Assembly (NCBI RefSeq): GCF_037975245.1
Contig: NC_092575.1
Span: 12,389,001-12,453,000, forward strand
Direction of reading: 5' to 3'
Length of the DNA: 64,000 nucleotides
Source of the DNA: Apostichopus japonicus
Taxonomy: Eukaryota; Echinodermata; Holothuroidea; Aspidochirotida; Stichopodidae
Below, piece by piece: positions 56,601 to 64,000 of this stretch. The notes beneath the pieces are model-generated. The model was not told where the DNA came from, searched no databases, and saw only the letters and a program-made list of their open reading frames with translations. A program made the position numbers and the translations under genes. The first letter of the stretch is position 1; each line of letters starts with the position of its first letter.

Positions 56601-57799
56601 CAACTTTCTCCAAGAGTCGTTTCGTATATTCCCTACACGATGGCAACGGTATGTTCTTACTCGAGTAGTCCATGTTGAACGAGTCCATGATGATATACGG
56701 TTAGTATTCTGCGTAAATATTGTTCAAGAGTGCTCGACCTGGAATCAGGGAGCCAATAATATCACATAGAATGGTGGTCAATATTCACAAAGAGTGCTCT
56801 ATGCCAAGGCAGAGCTAGAATATCACATAATATACTTAACTAAACTATCACCATACTGCTACTCGGAGTTTCACGGGTACGTCTCGCGCACCGATCATCA
56901 GGCAACTGAACAACATAGGAAACAAACTTAACAAGATAGGATACACTTTAAAACACGCTGGTCTCTTCCAACGGCGATATCCCTCAGCGGCCACGACCTC
57001 GATGACGACGATTCTCGGTCCGTTGTACCGCGAAATTCACTGGTCCTCGACGAAGTTTCTCGCGATCCCAGAAACAGCAGTCACCTTCTTTCCGGCGATG
57101 CTCCAAAATAGAAGACGGACTTCCAGCCACAATCGAGTGAAGCACAAGTCGAACTTCGCGCCGACCAAATATTACCAGAGTCAGTCCAAAATCAGCTTTA
57201 TAGCCACCAACTCCTGGCGTAACGAACTTCCTCAACGGAGACAGAAATTCTTCACCTTCTCCGAAATAAAGACTGGAAAACTGTACTTTCACAGCAAAGT
57301 CCTCTTCAAACTTCTGAATGGAAGTGTAGAATCAATCTTGTTATCGATATCTCAATCCCTCAGAAACTACTGGCAGTTGAGCACTGACGATATATAGTAG
57401 AATGGTATAATCTGTGTCGTCGCTTGTATTCGTTCAGAAACTGAGAAACTCTCCGGCGGGTTTTTATACGATTCGCCATGTCAAGAATCATCTAGATCTT
57501 TCTCGATACACTTGACCCAGTTTCTCTATTCTTGGAAGTCCTTTGCATATCTCGCGTACGTTCCAGAGAATCCACGAAAATGTGTGCACAGCGCAACGGG
57601 ACTTCACGTAAACCGACGTTAACCCGAGACCAGCGCGTCATCATAAGGAATATACCAGAACAATCGTGTATTATAACATTGTGACACGGTAACTGATTTA
57701 TCACGTAGGCAATTTCAATTACTCTCCACATTATAACATTAGGTTTCTCACTAGCAGTGACTAGCGTTAGGCTACAATGGGCCCTCGTAACAATTCTAT

Positions 57800-57848
<49 letters not shown>

Positions 57849-60800
57849 GTGTGTGTGTATATATATATGTATACTGATAGAATTGAATGACCTTGAAGTA
57901 TAATACAAAGGCTCAAACGCATGTGAAATAGCTATAGGCAAAATGTGTTTGTTTGTAAAAATCCCATACTTTGAGGATTTTTCATTTCAAAATAAGGCAA
58001 AATTCCATCCTGATATTTTTGTACAAGCAGGGTGGTACTATATTTCTTCTAGAAAAAATAATAAAAACATTTCAACATGACGCGTTTTGAGATATTGGCT
58101 GTCAAAGGCGACCTCTTTTGCACATCGGAGCAATTTTATAACCTCATAAATTAATATTAAGAAAAGCTAGAACCCTGAAATTTGGTATGGTATAAAAAAT
58201 TTATACTTATAACTAATGTAAAACCCTCACAGCTCTAACATGGTTACGCTGGTCAAAATTTGACATAAAAACCCTTCCTCATGCTAAATAGCAGCATGAA
58301 TAGGCAACTTTAAAGCTGCAAAACTAAAATAATAAAGTACAGGAAAGCATTGATATCATTATTTTGCATTGTTCAGACTCGACATTAAAACCTCTGAAAG
58401 AATCAAGTATCCTGAAGAAATAGTTTAGAGCAATGTATCACTAAAAATGGCACATTTTGTAGCAACAAATACCAACATTGATTATTTTGGCACTTTTATG
58501 TTGGCCTAACTCCATAAGTCAATACTTTTATAGCCTTAATTGTTTATTTCCAATTGTATGGGATATAATCTATAAACTTATGAAATAGGATGGTAGTAGG
58601 ATGTTTAACTGCTGAGAAATCATACCTCAAAAAGAAATTGCCAAAATACCACGGTGACGACAATTGCGAAATTTCAATGCGTGATAATTCGACCAAGTTT
58701 TAAGCAACGAAACTCAAATTTTCAGAATATGCTTATTTTATGATGGTCCAAGCACATAATAAATATGGTAATTTTTAGAAGAGGTCCAGCTACAACATTT
58801 TCCAAATCTGATGATTTGATATGGAATGACCCATATATATTAATATATATGCACAGTTGAAATTGTAGTGAGTTGGAAAAACAAAAACAGTGAAAACACT
58901 TCCAGACTCCACCGGGATTCGCACCCGGGCCTCCAGCTTTATATAACGAGTAGGCTATGGACGCTGATTGTAGGTCTACAGGTTTGAACCCGGTGATGAA
59001 GGTCGAAATTACACTGTAGGCTTTTGCCACCTGTAACGAACAATGCTTGTTCTGTTTAGGTGACATATTTTACCGTACTCTAGAGATCAAACATCATGCT
59101 TAACTCTCGGTACACTGGACCCGCTCACTCGTGAACTCTCGGTACACTGGACCCGCTCACTCATGAACTCTCGGTACACTGGACCCGCTCACGCGTGTCC
59201 TCTCTCGGTACACTGGACCTACTCACTCGTGAACTCTTGGTACACAACTGGACCTACTCACTCGTGAACTCTTGTTACACAGCTGGACCCACTCACTCGT
59301 GAACTCTCGGTACACTGGACCCACTCACTCGTGAAACTTGTTCTTGGATGAAAATATACCTACTCATCATTTCTGTTTATCACGCAACCATGCTACCCTA
59401 ATAATAACAGATTTGTTGAGATCAGTGTAATCCATTGCAAGTGTAAGGATGGATTTCCTGTATATATTTTGGTTTGTCAAGTAAATTCACAGTAATCTTG
59501 ACTGCATAAATGCTTTCGATGTAAAAATCACGAAAAAATAGCTTCAACATATACTACAGATGGTTTCATTCGTGTTATGTTTTGTTTTACGTCCCAACAA
59601 ATTTACTCCACTGCGTTGTTTAAAGATTCTTCTTATCCAAATAAGCAGTTAAATAAAAAATTGTAGCCTCGACAACGCAATAAACTATACCAAATAGACT
59701 TGAAAACGCAAAATACTATACCAAAGAGCCACGAAAACGCAAAACAATATACCAAATAGCCTTTAGGTTTCTTTCATAGAAATTTATTATGGTTTCTTTG
59801 CATCTTGTTTGATGTGCATCCTCTTGCCGATTTAAATACAAACAGCAAAGTGTATCGGCACATGTGTTTATTATATTTCCAGCTACTTTAACATGGCCAA
59901 CATTAAAAACTACGACAAATTTGCCACGTATCGGGACCACAAGAAGTTATTCCTTTTTTTGGTGTACAGAAAAATGGTTTGAAATGACTCTTAATATATT
60001 TTATCTTTTACATATTTCAAACTGTTTGTTATATCTTCCAGGATCATCTACTTTAACAAGTTCTCAGAACCCTACGACAATTTTGCCACGTATCGAGACC
60101 ACAAGAAGTAAGTCATTGTTTGGTCAAGCTTTCTGTTTAAGCCTGAGAAATAGTTACTTGGTGGAAACCCAAGTGGTTTGAAATGACTCTTAATTTATTT
60201 TATCTTCACATATTTCAAACTGTTTGTTATATTTTCCAGGATCAACTAATTTAACAAGTTCTCAGAACCCGACGCCAACATTGCCACGTATCAAGACCAC
60301 AAGAAGAAAGTGATTGTTTGGTCAAGATTTCTGTTTAAGCAGGAGAAATAGTTACTTAGTGGAAACCAAAGTGGTTTGAAATGACTCTTAATTTATTTTA
60401 TCTTCACATATTTCAAACTGTTTGTTATATTTTCCAGGATCAACTACTTTAACAAGTTCTCAGAACCCGACGCCAACATTGCCACGTATCGAAACCACAA
60501 GAAGTAAGTGATTGTTTGGTCAAGCTTTCAATTTAAGCATGAGAAATAGTTACTTGGTGTAAAGGAAAGTGGTTTGAAATGACTCTTAATATATTTTATC
60601 TTCACATATTTCAAACTATTTGTTACATTTTCCAGGATCAAATAATTTAACAAGATCTCAGAACCCGACGACAATTTTGCCACGTATCGAGACCACAAGA
60701 AGAAAGTGATTGTTTGAGAGAAATAGTTACTTGGTGTACAGGAAAGTGGTTTGAAATGACTCTTAATTTATTTTATCTTCACATATTTCAAACTGTTTTT

Positions 60801-62675
60801 TATATTTTCCAGGATCAACTAATTTAACAAGTTCTCAGAACCCGACGTCAATTTTGCCACGAATCGAGACCACAAGAAGTAAGTGATTTTTTGGTCAAGC
60901 TTGCTGTTTAACCGGGAAAAATAGTTACTTGGTGTAAAGGAAAGTGGTTTGAAATTACTCTTAAGACATTTTAGCTTCACATATATCAAACTGTTTGTTA
61001 TGTCTTTCAGGATCAACTACTTTAACAAGTTCTCAGAACCCGACGACTATTTTGCCACGTATTGAGACCACAAGAAGTAAGTGATTGTTTGGTCAAGCTT
61101 TCTGTTTAAGCAGGAGAAATGGTACTTGGTGTACAGGAAAGTGGTTTGAAATGACTCTTAATTTATTTTATCTTCACATATTTCAAACTGTTTGTTATAT
61201 TTTCCAGGATCAACTAATTTTACATGTTCTCAGAACCCGACGCCAACATTGCCACGTATCGAGACCACAAGAAGAAAGTGATTGTTTGGTCAAGATTTCT
61301 GTTTTACCGGGAGAAATAGTTACTTAGTGGAAACCAAAGTGGTTTGAAATGACTCTTAATATATTTTATCTCACATATTTCAAACTGTTTGTTATATTTT
61401 CCAGGATCAACTACTTTCACAAGTTCTCAGAACCCGACGACAACATTGCCACGTATCGAAACCACAAGAAGTAAGTGATTGTTTGGTCAAGCTTTCTGTT
61501 TAAGCAGGAGAAATGGTACTTGGTGTACAGGAAAGTGGTTTGAAATGACTCTTAATTTATTTTATCTTCACATATTTCAAACTGTTTTTTATATTTTCCA
61601 GGATCAACTAATTTAACAAGTTCTCAGAACCCGACGTCAATTTTGCCACGAATCGAGACCACAAGAAGTAAGTGATTTTTTGGTCAAGCTTGCTGTTTAA
61701 CCGGGAGAAATAGTTACTTGGTGTAAAGGAAAGTGGTTTGAAATTACTCTTAAGACATTTTAGCTTCACATATATCAAACTGTTTGTTATGTCTTTCAGG
61801 ATCAACTACTTTAACAAGTTCTCAGAACCCGACGACTATTTTGCCACGTATTGAGACCACAAGAAGTAAGTGATTGTTTGGTCAAGCTTTCTGTTTAAGC
61901 AGGAGAAATGGTACTTGGTGTACAGGAAAGTGGTTTGAAATGACTCTTAATTTATTTTATCTTCACATATTTCAAACTGTTTGTTATATTTTCCAGGATC
62001 AACTAATTTTACATGTTCTCAGAACCCGACGCCAACATTGCCACGTATCGAGACCACAAGAAGAAAGTGATTGTTTGGTCAAGATTTCTGTTTTACCGGG
62101 AGAAATAGTTACTTAGTGGAAACCAAAGTGGTTTGAAATGACTCTTAATATATTTTATCTCACATATTTCAAACTGTTTGTTATATTTTCCAGGATCAAC
62201 TACTTTCACAAGTTCTCAGAACCCGACGCCATCATTGCCACGTATCGAAACCACAAGAAGTAAGTGATTGTTTGGTCAAGCTTTCTGTTTATGCAGGAGA
62301 AATGGTACTTGGTGTACAGGAAAGTGGTTTGAAATTACTCTTAATACATATTAGCTACACATATTTCAAACTGTTTGTTATGTCTTTCAGGATCAACTAC
62401 TTTAACAAGGACTCAGAACCCGACGACTATTTTGCCACGTATTGAGACCACAAGAAGTAAGTGATTTATGGGTCAAGATTTCTGTTTAACAGGTAGAAAT
62501 AGTTACATTGTGTACAGGAAAGCGGTTTAAATGACTCTTAATATATTTTATCTTCACATATTTTAAACTGTTTGTTATATTTTCCAGGATCAACTACTTC
62601 AACAAGTTCTCAGAACCCGACGTCAATTTTGCCACGTATCGAGACCACAACAAGTAATTGATTTTTGTATGTATG

Positions 62676-62736
<61 letters not shown>

Positions 62737-62756
62737 ATAGATAGACGCCACCAACC

Positions 62757-62822
<66 letters not shown>

Positions 62823-63534
62823 GTGGAGAGAGAGAGAGGTGGAGAGAGAGGTGGAGAGAGAGGTGGAGAGAGAGTTGGTTGGTTGGCGTCTATCTTGGCG
62901 CAGAGTGCTCTATGTCCAGTGGACAGAGCGGAATATGTGTTGAGACTAGTGGAACACTAGTAGTTGTAACTCTGAGTTTCACGCGTCTTAGCGATCGTCA
63001 GACAACTCCCGTATCAACACACACAGAGTTGTCTGACGATCGCTAAAACGCGTGAAGCTCAGAGTTACAACTACTAGTGTTCCACTAGTCTCAACTAGTT
63101 AATTTACCATGTATACCAAGTGGAACCAGCAAATTGCATATAGTAGCTGTACATTGTATTTGTAAGATTGTAATATTGGCGTCGGTGTTTTCGGCTACTT
63201 CAACAATGTGCGGTCGAATGTGCGGATGCGAGAGTTATATCGAACTTTATTACTTTCGATATCGAAAGTTGGTATGGTAAGATAGACACTTTGTAAACCA
63301 TTGCTTTATTCGGCCCTGACAGTGGTGCATGTATTACGAACGTAACTGAATTACAATACCCTGTTTTAATGATATGCATTTACAAGTTTGGTTTCCTTAT
63401 TTTAGCGATTACTCAAAATGGTCGGTGTCTAAATGAAACGCTCTCTTTCCGTGGACTTCAGTTGACTTTCCCTGAAGGTATTATAGGAAACAATTATGTT
63501 TCCATGGAGATGTGTGGGAATGTTTCTACGAACG
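50602..63534 (+). CDS. Modular secreted/receptor gene: signal peptide, LDLa, S/T-rich mini-exons, pre-GAIN-like exon; 3' end beyond window
   Basis: All recognised exons start and end in phase 1, so they can join in any combination: 50602-50668 (signal peptide), 54483-54596 (LDLa), fifteen mini-exons from 59883 to 62653, and 63406-63534. The predicted product enters the secretory pathway. It has a ligand- or Ca2+-binding LDLa module, a long Ser/Thr/Pro-rich, probably O-glycosylated stalk, and then a two-Cys segment reminiscent of the region before the GAIN domain in adhesion GPCRs. No seven-helix region lies in the window, so the receptor identity is inferred. A PLE is inserted in reverse in the intron after the LDLa exon. 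Joining the signal exon to LDLa rests on phase and order only. Confidence 0.6.
50823..50966 (+). ncRNA. U2-snRNA-like sequence, copy B (probable pseudogene)
   Basis: TTTCTCGGCCTTTTGGCTGA then GATCATATGTAGTATATG, closer to U2 than copy A because GAGATC is retained. The 3' half is again unlike U2. It lies about 155 bp after the signal-peptide exon, in its intron. Confidence 0.55.
53580..54370 (+). pseudogene. L2/CR1-like LINE remnant (RT core and 3' end)
   Basis: Fragments in shifting frames read NDGVPQGSV, then [15 protein letters not shown] (catalytic YVDD, about 53700-53742), then [28 protein letters not shown] and [18 protein letters not shown]. The sequence ends in the typical CGCTATATAAATT-type 3' tail (about 54350). 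The segment between YVDD and VDYGNSLL is shortened. It sits in the intron before the LDLa exon. Confidence 0.82.
54483..54596 (+). CDS. LDL-receptor class A exon lacking the third cysteine
   Basis: A 38-codon phase 1-1 exon with acceptor CACGCCAG and donor GTAAGA. It reads [19 protein letters not shown] then [18 protein letters not shown]. The Ca2+ cage (DGxxDCxDGSDE) and five of six cysteines are present. The third, normally before the IP motif, is Tyr (TAT, one base from TGT), which would leave Cys1 unpaired. It extracellularly binds ligand or Ca2+ in related proteins. Confidence 0.9.
54640..56905 (-). pseudogene. Penelope-like element, nearly full coding region, two lesions
   Basis: Read on the minus strand, an N-terminal region from 56688 ([20 protein letters not shown]) runs to [13 protein letters not shown], a single in-frame TGA at 56049-56047, then [16 protein letters not shown] in the same frame. 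The RT core follows ([49 protein letters not shown]). One lost base near 55365 shifts the frame into [11 protein letters not shown] and a Cys-rich GIY-YIG domain ([46 protein letters not shown], ending SCNLC). The 3' side abuts an (AC)n run at 54650. A hammerhead-like motif lies upstream at 56905-56873. It is probably inactive but young. Confidence 0.9.
56873..56905 (-). ncRNA. Hammerhead-like motif 5' of the PLE coding region
   Basis: On the minus strand, CCTGATGATCGG then GCGCGAGACGTACCCGT then GAAAC keeps both invariant core blocks CTGATGA and GAAA. The stem II pairing is imperfect to the eye. The position upstream of a PLE is where such motifs occur. Confidence 0.5.
56940..57792 (-). other. 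GC-richer block upstream of the PLE; possible LTR-like or PLE 5' region
   Basis: Read on the minus strand, it starts TGTTACGAGGGCCC at 57792, has a TATA-like TCGTATAAAAACCC near 57465, and carries a 102-codon open frame at 57292-56984 (ends RRHRGRGR). The TGTTAC start and TATA box resemble a Gypsy-type LTR, but I see no convincing CA end or matched partner. It could instead be the promoter part of the adjoining PLE. Confidence 0.35.
57806..57868. repeat. (TA)n / (TG)n microsatellite
   Basis: TA run followed by TATG and TG dinucleotides. Confidence 0.93.
57870..58840. other. Intron sequence, nothing recognised
   Basis: AT-rich and of low complexity, with no exon signal and no repeat family I can name. 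Confidence 0.4.
58845..59098 (-). mobile_element. Degenerate tRNA-SINE copy, reverse orientation
   Basis: Reverse complement of the SINE family at 5.9-9.3 kb. The B-box region (58915-58930) is altered and about 15 bp of the tRNA module is missing. Flanking SINE sequence (GTCACCT...ACAGAAC, TTTGATCTCTAGAG) remains recognisable. Confidence 0.75.
59102..59333. repeat. 32-bp minisatellite, seven units
   Basis: Unit AACTCTCGGTACACTGGACC then CGCTCACTCGTG, with small indels in units 3-6. It starts immediately after the SINE copy. Confidence 0.93.
59883..62653 (+). CDS. Fifteen-copy mini-exon array encoding a 22-residue Ser/Thr/Pro repeat
   Basis: Exons: 59883-59945, 60042-60107, 60240-60305, 60438-60503, 60636-60701, 60813-60878, 61011-61076, 61208-61273, 61405-61470, 61602-61667, 61800-61865, 61997-62062, 62194-62259, 62391-62456, 62588-62653. 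The first has 63 nt and the others 66, all phase 1-1, with TTTTCCAG or TCTTTCAG acceptors and mostly GTAAGT donors. Each encodes a variant of [21 protein letters not shown]. Period is about 197 bp including the intron. Copies 3, 5, 8 and 12 have GAAAGT instead of GTAAGT at the donor; copy 1 has GTTATT and copy 15 GTAATT. Copies 6-9 and 10-13 form a near-identical 789-bp duplication. The peptide is typical of an O-glycosylated mucin-like stalk. Confidence 0.85.
62677..62895. repeat. Microsatellite cluster inside a 20-bp inverted repeat
   Basis: TA runs (62677-62735 and 62760-62797) and a GA/GGTGGAGA run (62798-62873) lie around and within inverted arms GATAGACGCCACCAACCAAC (62738-62758) and its complement (62873-62894). 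The right arm continues into PLE-like sequence (AGAGTGCTCTATG). Confidence 0.85.
62896..63093. mobile_element. PLE-derived palindrome with two hammerhead-like motifs
   Basis: AGAGTGCTCTATGTCCAGTG at about 62903 resembles sequence upstream of the 54.6-56.7 kb PLE (AGAGTGCTCTATGCC at about 56796). Then two 66-bp arms (62941-63006 and 63028-63093) are inverted copies with two mismatches around a 21-bp loop. Each arm contains CTGACGATCGCTAA then ACGCGTGAAACTC (or GAAGCTC), a hammerhead-like core. The arm with GAAAC is on the minus strand. Confidence 0.7.
63406..63534 (+). CDS. Two-cysteine exon resembling the pre-GAIN segment of adhesion GPCRs
   Basis: A 43-codon phase 1-1 exon (acceptor TTATTTTAG, donor GTTAGT). 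It reads [20 protein letters not shown] then [20 protein letters not shown]. The pattern C...GLxxTFPxGxxG....ExC resembles the short Cys-bracketed block that precedes the HRM/GAIN region in many invertebrate adhesion GPCRs. Three N-glycosylation-type sites (NET, NVS and a less certain third) suit an extracellular location. The family assignment is from memory of the pattern and is tentative; the exon itself is well supported by splice sites and phase. Confidence 0.6.
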
Positions 63535-64000
63535 GTTAGTACAATATTTCATTAACTTCTCATCATTTCTCCACGTCTTCTTTCTTCATAGTTTGTTAAT
63601 TGTTTCTTCATAGTCGATTCATCTGATCCAGTTCTGTTGAAAACCATTCCAGTAAAAATGAAGAAACATTCAAATATTATGGTTTTTGTTTAGGTTCTTG
63701 CTGACTAAGTTTTTACTTCTCTTCATTCTTCTTCTCCACAGGGGCAAAGAGCTGGGTGGGAGGAGTGTGCAATCTGCCCTTTCTCATTTCTCACAAGGGG
63801 TGCACTGCATAGATCATTCAGTTGGATTCTTTGAAGTAGCAACAAAAAAAAACCTCTTAGTTTCACATACTGTAGCCCAAATCCCTGAAGTAACTTGGAG
63901 GACATTACACAAAGTATATATATATATATTTTTATAAATAATGCACATAGTAGCCTTATCAAGAACGTTACATAACTGCTGAAATTTCATGCCGAAAACT
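63535..64000. other. Intron, next exon not recognised
   Basis: A CTTCTCCACAG acceptor-like site at 63741 opens GAKSWVGGVCNLPFLISHKG in phase 1, but a stop follows soon and no donor is convincing. I do not call it as an exon. Confidence 0.35.

Noticed and set aside
63741-63800. Possible next exon of the receptor gene (GAKSWVGGVCNLPF)
   Set aside because: A stop follows within about 23 codons, there is no good donor before it, and the sequence does not match the expected following domain.

Overview
This is eukaryotic, intron-rich, repeat-laden DNA. Animal-type SLC13 and LDL-receptor class A exons, several Penelope-like elements (PLEs), tRNA-derived SINEs, CCCTAA telomere-type repeats and the frequent word TAGGCCTA point to a marine invertebrate. 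A deuterostome such as an echinoderm is my best guess, held with low confidence. Most nominally open frames here are low-complexity or transposon shadows.

Region 1 (about 1-19.7 kb): a minus-strand SLC13-family (Na+/di-tricarboxylate or sulfate symporter) gene. I could join nine coding exons in phase, giving 439 codons from the start ATG at 19672 to the exon ending at 1673. The C-terminal exons lie beyond the left edge. Its introns hold a 37-bp minisatellite with a 295-bp higher-order period, tRNA-SINE copies (four in a tandem array with 373-bp spacing), a 1,970-bp foldback transposon packed with CTTAAG palindromes, a hAT-type MITE and a decayed PLE.

Region 2 (about 19.7-37.4 kb): no host gene recognised. 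It holds a 1.6-kb hAT-like element, a 5'-truncated LINE with long target-site duplications and a nested tRNA-SINE, a 120-bp satellite array bracketed by inverted repeats, a 1.1-kb polypurine tract and a second copy of the small hAT MITE.

Region 3 (about 37.4-53 kb): a roughly 3-kb segment present twice (37.4-40.4 kb and 50.3-53.0 kb). Each copy carries a signal-peptide first exon and a U2-snRNA-like sequence. Between the copies lie a candidate three-exon gene of unknown function (40.8-44.5 kb), two PLE remnants and a telomere-like repeat inside a small inverted-repeat element.

Region 4 (about 50.6-63.5 kb): the plus-strand 5' part of a secreted or membrane-receptor gene built entirely from phase 1-1 exons. 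The order is signal peptide, one LDLa domain lacking its third cysteine, fifteen near-identical 63-66-bp mini-exons encoding a Ser/Thr/Pro-rich 22-residue repeat, and a two-cysteine exon resembling the segment before the GAIN domain of adhesion GPCRs. Part of the array is a fresh 789-bp duplication, and four mini-exons share a dead 5' splice site. This cassette array, the duplicated first exon and the CTTAAG foldback element are the most unusual items in the window.
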